Position numbers and translations under genes: made by a program. The notes beneath the pieces were generated by a model that saw nothing but the letters and a program-made list of their open reading frames with translations, was not told the DNA's origin and made no database searches. From contig JAFDZR010000011.1 of assembly GCA_018266875.1 (NCBI GenBank), positions 28,379 through 68,686 of the forward strand: a stretch of 40,308 bases of DNA. The letters run 5' to 3'. The stretch is from Bacteroidota bacterium. Its GTDB lineage: Bacteria; Bacteroidota; Ignavibacteria; Tepidaquicellales; Tepidaquicellaceae. Positions 24,569 to 31,579 of the stretch are shown here, piece by piece (the first letter of the stretch is position 1; the number at the start of each line of letters is the position of its first letter).

Positions 24569-26053
24569 CTACTTGGATCCTGCCACACTTTTATACAGTT
24601 TCATGTATTTCTTAGCCGACACCTTCCAGGAAAAATCAAGCGACATTCCCTGTCTGAGAAGCGTGTTCCATTTGCTTTTGTTGTTCTTGAAAAGATCAAC
24701 GGCTGTCATAATTGTTTTAAACAGTTCTCCGCTGTCATATTTATTAAAAAGAAATCCGTTACCATTCGGTTTTCTGTAATCTTTGATTGTATCGGCAAGT
24801 CCGCCTGTATTTCTGACGATTGGAACTGTTCCGTATCTGAGCGAATACATCTGATTCAGTCCGCATGGTTCGTATTTTGAAGGCATCAGGAACATATCCG
24901 ATGCAGCTTCGATCTGATGCGCGAGTTCTTCATCAAATCCGATATATACTGCAAGCTTGTTCTTGTATTTCTTTTCAGCTTTCTTTAAAAACTTCTGATA
25001 TTTTTCCTCTCCGTCACCCAGTATTATCAGCTTCACATCCTCTTTCATCAGCTGCGGAAGTATTTTTTCAATAAGATCAAATCCTTTCTGGTCCACAAGT
25101 CTGCTGATAACTCCAATAAGCGGAATCTCCTCATCATATTCCATTTTGAATTTTTCAAGGAGTTCCCTTTTATTCTCATACTTAAGAGGGATTTCCTGAT
25201 AAGTATATCTGTATGGAATAAGCTTGTCAACTACAGGATTCCATATCGTATAATCAATTCCGTTGAGAATTCCGGTCAGGTCTTTTTTTCTTGCATTCAA
25301 AACGTCTTCAAGACCGCATCCGAATTCCTTGTCGCTTCTGATTTCTTCTGAATATTTTTCGCTTACGGTTGAGATCTTGTCGGCATAGTTCAGACCAGTT
25401 TTAAGAAAACTGAACTGTCCGTAATGAAGACCGCCCTTTTCAGTAAGAACTGAATCCGGTAATCCGGTTTTATGAAATTTTGTTTTTGCAAAATTTCCCT
25501 GGTATGCAAGATTATGAATTGTAAAAAGTGTCTTTATATCTTTGAGATAACTGTTGTCCTTATAAATAGTTTTAATAAAAGCAGGGATAAGTCCGGTCTG
25601 CCAGTCGTTGCAGTGAATCACATCAGGTTTCCACTGCAGTATCTCAAGTATCTCTATTGCGGCTTTACAGAAGAATATGTATCGCTCGTCATTATTGGGA
25701 AAATCCTTTTTAGTCTTAGAGTTCTGATAGATGCCTTTATTTTTAAAGTAATCAAGGCTTTCAAGCAGATACATCTGAGCTTTGGTATTTTTCCCGTGAA
25801 TGAAAGAAGATTTAATACTGAATTTGGTGTCTTTGCCGTTTACGTTTATCTTAAGATCTTTTAATCTTTTGATCTCGTGTATCTGAAGTTTTCTCTCGTC
25901 AAGCTGACCGTATTTAGGAGAGACTATTCTTACGTCATTTCCTAAAGAATTAAGCGCCTGTGGAAGGGAATTGGAGATATCTGCCAGACCGCCGGTCTTG
26001 GAGTATGGGTAAACTTCGCTGGTTACAAACAGAACATTAAAACCTTTTGCCAT
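24569..26053 (-). CDS. glgA: Glycogen synthase (GT5)
   Basis: A 494-residue GT5 starch/glycogen synthase. It has the ADP-glucose-binding KTGGLAD (Lys19-Asp25), the HNLAYQG and DKISTVSEKYSEEI segments, and the C-terminal domain with GVISRLVDQKGFDLI and the acceptor/nucleotide site MPSKYEPCGLNQMYSLRYG followed by RNTGGLADTI. It elongates alpha-1,4-glucan from ADP-glucose (some relatives use UDP-glucose). Length is normal. It heads the minus-strand run glgA, HAD phosphatase, DUF4270-like lipoprotein, barrel, glyA, tatC, polyprenyl synthase. No other glycogen gene (glgB, glgC, glgP) is in the window. Confidence 0.94.
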   Translation of the reverse strand: MAKGFNVLFVTSEVYPYSKTGGLADISNSLPQALNSLGNDVRIVSPKYGQLDERKLQIHEIKRLKDLKINVNGKDTKFSIKSSFIHGKNTKAQMYLLESLDYFKNKGIYQNSKTKKDFPNNDERYIFFCKAAIEILEILQWKPDVIHCNDWQTGLIPAFIKTIYKDNSYLKDIKTLFTIHNLAYQGNFAKTKFHKTGLPDSVLTEKGGLHYGQFSFLKTGLNYADKISTVSEKYSEEIRSDKEFGCGLEDVLNARKKDLTGILNGIDYTIWNPVVDKLIPYRYTYQEIPLKYENKRELLEKFKMEYDEEIPLIGVISRLVDQKGFDLIEKILPQLMKEDVKLIILGDGEEKYQKFLKKAEKKYKNKLAVYIGFDEELAHQIEAASDMFLMPSKYEPCGLNQMYSLRYGTVPIVRNTGGLADTIKDYRKPNGNGFLFNKYDSGELFKTIMTAVDLFKNNKSKWNTLLRQGMSLDFSWKVSAKKYMKLYKSVAGSK

Positions 26054-26111
26054 TAAGGATATTTTTTCTGATAAAAATAATTATTCACTGTAAGATTAGC
26101 AATGAATTAAA

Positions 26112-26135
26112 AAAACACGCTTTTAAAAGTGTTGC
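26112..26135 (-). terminator. Hairpin with U-run in glgA leader, possible attenuator or terminator
   Basis: On the minus strand AACAC pairs with GTGTT around an AT-rich loop and is followed at once by seven T residues, about 55 bases before the glgA ATG. The stem is short (5 base pairs), so it is only a weak intrinsic-terminator candidate. If real it would be a leader attenuator of glgA, since no gene precedes it on that strand. Confidence 0.25.
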
Positions 26136-26313
26136 TTTTAATAAAAAAAACAGTATAGCCCGGAAATTTTCAGACTGAGTATTTACCTTCGGAAAATATG
26201 AATCCGGTTATTTTAATGTCTCAGAGCCGTCCAAAATAAATTTATTTCTTTCAAAATATATTAATTCATAAATAGATTTGAACTGTTCCTTAATTTTTAA
26301 AAACCAGCCGCAT

Positions 26314-26535
26314 GTGAATTATTGCCGTTAAGAATTCATGATAAATTGCATCAATAAAATTTCCCATGTCCGGGAAATTTGCGAAACAAATTTTGATTTG
26401 GAAATTATTAGTAATTTATCACGAATTTAGGCAATTATTCATCCCGAGTGCTCGGGACGACTTTTCTTTGTTACTTTCGAGCCTGCCCTCGGATGCTCCT
26501 GTCGGGAGGACCGCATAAAAGAAAGTAAACAGAAA
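26314..26535. repeat. Dispersed intergenic repeat with nested palindromes
   Basis: Four nested inverted repeats lie in a row. (i) Arms 26314-26349 and 26411-26442 are imperfect inverted copies (GTGAATTATTGCC and its partner, TGATAAATT and its partner). (ii) Inside is AAATTTCCC (26357-26365) with GGGAAATTT (26372-26380), a perfect 9-base-pair stem with 6-base loop. (iii) TCCCGAG (26442-26448) with CTCGGGA (26451-26457) is perfect. (iv) A TTTCTTTGTTACTTTC arm (to 26478) pairs imperfectly with GAAAGTAAACAGAAA (26521-26535), enclosing a GC-rich core with GCTCCTGTCGGGAGG. The first 51 bases recur at 40258-40308 with two differences. No ORF; it looks like a non-autonomous or REP-like dispersed element. 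Confidence 0.75.
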
Positions 26536-26582
26536 CCAACGAATCTTTGATTTTAAAGAAAAACGATTTGGAAGGATTTGTT

Positions 26583-26606
26583 AATGTCTAATAATTATAA
26601 GACATT
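26583..26606. promoter_or_regulatory. 24-base dyad upstream of MFS gene, operator candidate
   Basis: AATGTCT, then ATAATTAT within, then AGACATT: the 24-base sequence equals its reverse complement except at one symmetric pair (22/24). It stands about 67 bases before the TTG start of the MFS transporter gene, a usual place for a repressor dyad. No regulator gene is adjacent, so the cognate factor is unknown. Confidence 0.4.
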
Positions 26607-26624
26607 TGTATGTTTAATAATAGA

Positions 26625-26652
26625 ATTAACATTTGTAATTTAATTTGTTAAT
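26625..26652. promoter_or_regulatory. Second inverted repeat near MFS start
   Basis: ATTAACA (26625-26631) and TGTTAAT (26646-26652) form a perfect 7-base inverted repeat with 14 bases between, 21 bases before the TTG start. In such AT-rich DNA this may be chance; it may also be a regulator half-site pair. Confidence 0.2.
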
Positions 26653-26673
26653 AATAAATTATCAGAATAACGG

Positions 26674-27954
26674 TTGGAGAACTGGCGTAAAAATCTGTAC
26701 AGTATCTGGATATCACAGTTTGTTGCAATGGCCGGAATGAGTATGGTAATTCCGTTTCTTCCTTTTTATGTACGTGAACTTGGAATAACGGATCCACACG
26801 AACTTGAATTCTGGAGCGGTATTGTTTTCAGCGGTCCTTTCATACTGTCTTTTATTCTGACGCCTGTCTGGGGAATGCTAGGGGACAGGTTCGGAAAGAA
26901 AACGATGGTACTCAGAGCGATATTCGGTCTTGCATTATCACAGCTACTGATCGGCTTTTCCGCAGATGTATATCAGCTATTCTTTTTCAGGATGGTGCAG
27001 GGCGGAATAAGCGGTTTCATTGCTTCCTCTCTTGCCCTTGTTTCCTCCGGGACACCGAAGGAAAAATCCGGATATGCAATCGGCATTCTGCAGACTTCTA
27101 TTTCTTCGGGAACAGTAATCGGACCTTTCATAGGAGGATTCATTTCGGATATGACCTCATACAGAACAGTATTTTTTATAACATCGGCAATGTGCATCAT
27201 CAGCGGATTTCTTGTTCTTTTGAATGTCAAGGAACCTCCGAAAAAGGAATCAGCCAGGCTGTATAGTCTCAGAGATAATTACAGATATGTATTTTCGAAA
27301 TCATTTCTGCTTCTTTCTATGGTCTCAATAGTCTTTCTGCAGATTTCAATTACCGTAGCTCAGCCGGTGTTTGCGCTTTTTGTTGAATCAATAACGACCG
27401 GCACGGAATTTCTTTCCACTCTGACAGGCGCGATATATGCAACAATAGGAGTCTTCAGCGTTATCTCCTCTCCTTGGTGGGGAAAAAGAAATGATACTAA
27501 AAGTTACAAAAAGAATATTATAATGGCTGTAACCGGAGCGGGAATTGCCTACTGTCTTCATTCATTTGTTTATAATCCTTACCTGCTTTTTCCGGTCAGG
27601 GCGTTTCTGGGACTCTGCGTAGGCGGCATTATTCCCGTAATTTATTCAAACATTAACAAATATATAAGCGACGACAGAAAAAGCGGTATAATGGGAATTG
27701 CATCAAGCTCAACTCTGCTCGGAAACCTTCTCGGTCCGCTGCTGTGTACAGCGCTTTTATATAAACTTCAGATGAGATATATATTTCTTATAGCGGGAAT
27801 AATGCTGTTTGCAAATGCTTTTATTATTTTTGTAAAAGTAAAGGAGCTGCCTAAATTCAAGGATGTTTATCTGCCTGATCCGGGGAAAAGAAAAAATATT
27901 TTTTCATTTAGAAAAACTGATCCGGAAAAAGATACTGCCGGGGAATTAAAATAA
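26674..27954 (+). CDS. MFS transporter (drug:H+ antiporter-like)
   Basis: A 426-residue major facilitator with about 12 hydrophobic segments. The N-terminal ISQFVAMAGMSMVIPFLPFYV resembles multidrug efflux carriers (DHA1, 12 TMS). The motif A loop after TM2 is GMLGDRFGKKTMV, and GPFIGGFISD in TM5 is the antiporter motif C-like element. The C-terminal tail after about residue 395 is charged and cytoplasmic. Start is TTG (26674); the encoded ENWRKNLYSIWISQF is a normal cytoplasmic lead into TM1 and no closer ATG fits. The substrate is unknown. It is preceded by a dyad, and a small DUF971 gene follows after 12 bases. Confidence 0.88.
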   Translation: MENWRKNLYSIWISQFVAMAGMSMVIPFLPFYVRELGITDPHELEFWSGIVFSGPFILSFILTPVWGMLGDRFGKKTMVLRAIFGLALSQLLIGFSADVYQLFFFRMVQGGISGFIASSLALVSSGTPKEKSGYAIGILQTSISSGTVIGPFIGGFISDMTSYRTVFFITSAMCIISGFLVLLNVKEPPKKESARLYSLRDNYRYVFSKSFLLLSMVSIVFLQISITVAQPVFALFVESITTGTEFLSTLTGAIYATIGVFSVISSPWWGKRNDTKSYKKNIIMAVTGAGIAYCLHSFVYNPYLLFPVRAFLGLCVGGIIPVIYSNINKYISDDRKSGIMGIASSSTLLGNLLGPLLCTALLYKLQMRYIFLIAGIMLFANAFIIFVKVKELPKFKDVYLPDPGKRKNIFSFRKTDPEKDTAGELK

Positions 27955-27966
27955 AATTCTTATACA

Positions 27967-28275
27967 ATGAATCCGAAAAAGATCAAGAGGACCGAAGATA
28001 ATAAACTCAGTATAATCTGGAATGATGATTCCGTTTCGGAAATCGGAATGAATCTGCTAAGAGACGAATGCCCGTGTGTTCACTGCAAAGGTGAAACTGT
28101 ATTGTTCAGTTCTTACATTCCGATTAAAGATCCATTTAAAGCTGCGGGATTTTATGAGATTGAAAAGATAGAGCCGGTCGGAAATTACGCCATACAGATC
28201 TTCTGGAAAGACGGACATAATACGGGAATTTATTCCTTTGATTATCTGAAGGAATTATCTGAAATGAAAAGCTGA
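27967..28275 (+). CDS. DUF971 domain protein
   Basis: A 102-residue protein matching DUF971 (gamma-butyrobetaine hydroxylase-like N-terminal domain): PKKIKRTEDNKLSIIWND, then LRDECPCVHCKGE with the paired cysteines and histidine that bind a metal, and a C-terminal NYAIQIFWKDGHNTGIYSFDYL. In bacteria it is often found alone and has been connected with iron-sulfur cluster handling; the role here is not proven. It lies 12 bases after the MFS gene and converges on the RNase E/G gene. Confidence 0.88.
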   Translation: MNPKKIKRTEDNKLSIIWNDDSVSEIGMNLLRDECPCVHCKGETVLFSSYIPIKDPFKAAGFYEIEKIEPVGNYAIQIFWKDGHNTGIYSFDYLKELSEMKS

Positions 28276-28289
28276 TTTATTTCCGAAGA

Positions 28290-28309
28290 GATAATTAATG
28301 TTAATTATC
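28290..28309. terminator. Perfect palindrome between convergent genes
   Basis: GATAATTAA and TTAATTATC form a perfect 9-base-pair AT-only stem with loop TG, placed between the convergent DUF971 and RNase E/G genes and overlapping the last codons of the latter. Position suggests a bidirectional transcription end, but there is no clear T-tract and the stem is AU-only, so the call is weak. Confidence 0.3.
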
Positions 28310-29860
28310 GAATTCTTCCGTGACGTCCTTGTTGGCTTTTTTTGAAAAGACCCTGAACTCATCAAGGGCAAGATTCTCATCCTCAACAAGTTTAATATTA
28401 AGAAGATTATTTAACTTCAGTTTAGTGATCCTGCTGATAAATCCGCCGGTAAGATAATTCATTATGAAAGGATTGACGCTTACGGCAATGTTTCTGCCGT
28501 TGCTCCCGCCCCTGTATCTCTTGATCCATCTTTCGAATCTGTTGATAAAGGTTGCGCGCGACTGAACGTGACCTGTGCCTTTGCACATCGGGCATCTGTC
28601 AGAAATTGTATGAATAATATTCTGACGTATCCTCTGCCTGGTGATCTCAACAATTCCGAATTCACTGACAGGAAGTATCGTGGATTTGGCTCTGTCATTT
28701 TTAAACTCCTTTTTTACTTCCTCATAGAGTCTTCTTCTGTTCTTCTCGTCATACTGATCTATAAAATCAATCACAATAATTCCGCCGATATCCCTCAGTC
28801 TGATCTGCCTTACAATTTCTTTGGCAGATTCGAGATTTGTATTGAGAGAATTTATCTCCTGATCCCTGTGTCTTGCATATTTTCCGCTGTTTACATCCAC
28901 TACGGTCATTGCTTCGGTAGCTTCTATTATAATATAGCCGCCGTTCTTAAGCCATACTTTTCTCTGCAGGGATTCCTCGATCTGTTTTTCAATATTGTAA
29001 ACATCAAACAACGGCTGACTGCCTGAATAATGTTCGACTTTCTCCGAGAATTCCGGAGAAGTTTCGTCTATATATGATTTTATTTCCCTGTAAAGTTTTT
29101 TGGAATCGACGATTACCTTGCTTATATCTTCCTTAAAAAGGTCTCTGACCACTGAAGAAGTGGTTGAAAGATCTTTGTAGAGAATGCACGGCGGTTCGGA
29201 GCTTTTTACTTTTGACTGAATATCATTCCACATTGTGATAAGACTGTTGAGATCGTCGAGTATCAGATTCTCATCCTGACCCGCTGCAACGGTTCTAATG
29301 ATTACGCCGAAACCTTTCGGGACATTGGATTTTACAATACTTCTTAACCTTCTTTTTTCTCTTGGATTGTAAATCTGTTTGGAAAGACCGATCTTTTTTT
29401 CGAATGGAATTAATACAAGATACCTGCCGGGAATTGAAACCTTTGTTGTAACTCTGAATCCTTTATTGGCAACAGGTTCTTTGGTGATCTGAACTATAAT
29501 GTCCTGACCTTTTTCAAGGTTCGGACCCCGTCTGTATTCTTCTTTTGTGTTTACAGGAGCTGTTTCCTCTTCTTCCTCATCATCTTCTTCCAGATCGGAA
29601 TCATCTCCGATCATTGCCGCATATTCCGAAAGCGTATTGCCGATATCCGAGAAATGTAGGAATGCATCCTGTTTGAATCCAAGATCAATGAAAGCCGCTC
29701 TGATGCCGGGAATTACTTTTCCAACTTTTCCGAGATAAATGTCACCGACATTCCTTTCTTTTGCGGGAGTATCAAGAAAAAATTCTGCGAGCTTACCGTC
29801 TTCGGTAATTGCAATTCTTATATCTTCGGAAACAGAATTGATTAGTATAACTTTTTTCAT
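28301..29860 (-). CDS. rng: Ribonuclease E/G family endoribonuclease
   Basis: A 519-residue RNase G-like enzyme. The S1 RNA-binding domain begins about residue 38 (GDIYLGKVGKVIPGIRAAFIDLG) and is interrupted by an acidic stretch (residues 86-99, DDSDLEEDDEEEEE). Catalytic Asp residues lie in MTVVDVNSGKY and IIVIDFIDQ, and the zinc-link CPMCKGTG (equivalent to CPxC) is present. It cleaves 5'-monophosphorylated RNA and takes part in rRNA maturation and mRNA decay. Absence of the long C-terminal scaffold of RNase E favours RNase G. It follows rho by 26 bases on the same strand, a grouping of two RNA-directed functions. Confidence 0.94.
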   Translation of the reverse strand: MKKVILINSVSEDIRIAITEDGKLAEFFLDTPAKERNVGDIYLGKVGKVIPGIRAAFIDLGFKQDAFLHFSDIGNTLSEYAAMIGDDSDLEEDDEEEEETAPVNTKEEYRRGPNLEKGQDIIVQITKEPVANKGFRVTTKVSIPGRYLVLIPFEKKIGLSKQIYNPREKRRLRSIVKSNVPKGFGVIIRTVAAGQDENLILDDLNSLITMWNDIQSKVKSSEPPCILYKDLSTTSSVVRDLFKEDISKVIVDSKKLYREIKSYIDETSPEFSEKVEHYSGSQPLFDVYNIEKQIEESLQRKVWLKNGGYIIIEATEAMTVVDVNSGKYARHRDQEINSLNTNLESAKEIVRQIRLRDIGGIIVIDFIDQYDEKNRRRLYEEVKKEFKNDRAKSTILPVSEFGIVEITRQRIRQNIIHTISDRCPMCKGTGHVQSRATFINRFERWIKRYRGGSNGRNIAVSVNPFIMNYLTGGFISRITKLKLNNLLNIKLVEDENLALDEFRVFSKKANKDVTEEFDN

Positions 29861-29886
29861 ACAGTCAGTTAATGTTCACAGATTCG

Positions 29887-31179
29887 TTATGAATTCATCG
29901 AGGCTAAGAACTCTTTATTGGATTTTGTACCTTTCATTTTACCAAGCAGAAACTCCATTGCTTCGACCGGATTGTAATCCGATAAAAGTTTTCTGAGAAG
30001 CCATACTCTGTTTAGTGTATCACTTTCCAGGAGAAGTTCTTCTTTTCTTGTTCCGGATTTATTCAGATCAATAGCCGGGAATACCCTTCTGTCCGAGATC
30101 CTTCTGTCGAGAACAATTTCCATATTACCTGTTCCCTTGAATTCCTCAAAGATGACCTCGTCCATTCTGCTGCCGGTTTCGATGAGAGCTGTGGCAATAA
30201 TCGTAAGACTTCCGCCTTCATCAATATTTCTTGCCGCTCCGAAAAATCTTTTGGGTTTGTGAAGAGCGTTGGCATCAACACCTCCTGAGAGTATCTTTCC
30301 GCTGTGGGGAATTACGGTATTGTGAGCTCTTGCAAGTCTTGTAATTGAGTCAAGAAGAATTACCACATCCTTTTTTGCTTCAATAAGCCTTTTGGCTTTC
30401 TGCAGAACAATCTCAGAAACCTGAACGTGTCTTTCCGGCGGTTCGTCGAATGTAGAGCTGATTACTTCAGCATTTACATTCCTCTCCATGTCCGTAACTT
30501 CTTCAGGTCTTTCATCAATAAGAAGGACTATCAGGTGAACTTCCGGATGGTTTCTTGTAATGCTGTTTGCAAGCGTCTGCAGAAGTATGGTTTTACCGCT
30601 TTTGGGCGGGGAAACTATCAGACCTCTCTGTCCTTTTCCAATCGGTGTAAAGAGATCCATGATTCTCATCGAATATTCGCCCGGCGATGTTTCAAGATTT
30701 ATTTTTTCCTCGGGATAAAGCGGGGTCAGATTATCAAAAAGGATCCTGTCGCGGATGGTATCCGGATTCTCAAAATTGACCGACTCCACTTTCAGAAGCG
30801 CGAAAAATCTTTCGCCTTCTTTCGGCGGTCTTACCTGTCCGCTTACGGTATCTCCTGTTCTGAGTAAAAACTTTTTGATCTGCGAAGGAGACACATATAT
30901 ATCATCCGGCGAAGGAAGATAATTGTAATCAACTGAACGGAGGAATCCGTAGCCGTCGGGAAGAACTTCCAGTACGCCTACTGCATAGGCAAATCCGTCT
31001 TTCTTTGCCTGAGCTTCAATGATCTTGAAAATAAGTTCTTGTTTTTTCAGATCACTGTAGCCTGATACTCCCAGATCTTTTGCGATCTGTATCAGTTCAG
31101 ATACTTTTTTTGATTTAAAATCCGTAACATTTTTTGAATCTGCCGGGGGAGCTGATTTATTGCTGGTCTTTGTTTCCAT
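29887..31179 (-). CDS. rho: Transcription termination factor Rho
   Basis: A 430-residue hexameric RNA helicase. It has the N-terminal Rho_N helical domain ([20 protein letters not shown]), the cold-shock-like RNA-binding domain ([15 protein letters not shown], then [12 protein letters not shown]), Walker A in [12 protein letters not shown] (about 191-197), Walker B in [17 protein letters not shown] and the Q/R-loop region [22 protein letters not shown]. The preceding leader of about 140 bases and an upstream promoter-like sequence fit a gene whose transcript has room for autoregulation, though no specific signal was identified. Length is normal for Bacteroidota without a large N-terminal insertion. 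rng follows after 26 bases. Confidence 0.97.
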   Translation of the reverse strand: METKTSNKSAPPADSKNVTDFKSKKVSELIQIAKDLGVSGYSDLKKQELIFKIIEAQAKKDGFAYAVGVLEVLPDGYGFLRSVDYNYLPSPDDIYVSPSQIKKFLLRTGDTVSGQVRPPKEGERFFALLKVESVNFENPDTIRDRILFDNLTPLYPEEKINLETSPGEYSMRIMDLFTPIGKGQRGLIVSPPKSGKTILLQTLANSITRNHPEVHLIVLLIDERPEEVTDMERNVNAEVISSTFDEPPERHVQVSEIVLQKAKRLIEAKKDVVILLDSITRLARAHNTVIPHSGKILSGGVDANALHKPKRFFGAARNIDEGGSLTIIATALIETGSRMDEVIFEEFKGTGNMEIVLDRRISDRRVFPAIDLNKSGTRKEELLLESDTLNRVWLLRKLLSDYNPVEAMEFLLGKMKGTKSNKEFLASMNS

Positions 31180-31579
31180 AAAATTGAGTCCTTTCTTAAG
31201 AAGGAATAATTCGGGGTGATTAGTTATAAAATTAAATTAACGTAAAAATATTTTAAAAAAAACGAGCTGTGTATTTTTCAATAATTTCCTTAAGCAGTAA
31301 TAAGGTGTGTTATTTGATGTGCTCAAACTTATTACATATAATAAATATTATCAAGTTATAAATTTTGTTTAATTTCTTACGGACGATTTGCAGACCGGGC
31401 ATAAATTATTCCGGGTACCGGCAGAATTAAAATTCCTTTAGACTGTGCAAACAGCTGCCGCAATATTTTTAATTCAGCTTTTCGGTGGAAAATCCCCCGG
31501 CGGGTAATAAATTATTCCCTGATTACATAATCAATTTAAAAATTGAATTTACTTAATCAATTAATTATTTTGTTTCCAT
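31180..31579. other. Divergent intergenic region between rho and GT-C gene
   Basis: A 400-base gene-free stretch between divergent genes. It contains the rho promoter candidate (31324-31354), short GC-rich hairpin-like patches (GGGCATAAATTATTCCGGG at about 31398-31416 and CCCCCGGCGGG at about 31494-31504 followed by an AATAAATTATTCC repeat), and AT-rich sequence before 31580. I did not find an exact TAnnTTTG box for the plus-strand gene. Confidence 0.5.
31324..31354 (-). promoter_or_regulatory. Bacteroidota-type promoter for rho
   Basis: On the minus strand, TTG (31352-31354), a 20-base spacer and TAAGTTTG (31324-31331) match the Bacteroidota consensus TTG-N17-23-TAnnTTTG. It points to rho, leaving a leader of about 140 bases before the ATG at 31179. 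This is the best promoter match I found in the window. Confidence 0.55.

Larger units (their letters stand above)
26054..26673. other. Intergenic region with hairpin, repeat element and dyad
   Basis: This 620-base stretch holds no gene on either strand. From left to right it contains a hairpin with T-run on the minus strand (26112-26135), plain AT-rich sequence, a nested palindromic repeat (about 26314-26535) and two inverted repeats close to the MFS start (26583-26606, 26625-26652). Divergent promoters for glgA and the MFS gene must lie here, but no exact TAnnTTTG box was found. Confidence 0.6.

Noticed and set aside
25472-25864. Plus-strand ORF of 130 codons opposite glgA
   Set aside because: Antisense shadow of glgA with no start context or domain.
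26314-26535. Possible CRISPR array or insertion sequence
   Set aside because: There are no regularly spaced direct repeats and no transposase ORF or target duplication visible; nested inverted repeats fit a non-autonomous element instead.
28568-29026. Plus-strand ORF of 152 codons opposite rng
   Set aside because: It lies wholly antisense to the catalytic region of a well-conserved RNase gene and its translation shows no recognisable domain.
30427-30867. Plus-strand ORF of 146 codons opposite rho
   Set aside because: Antisense to the strongly conserved rho gene; a shadow of its codon use.
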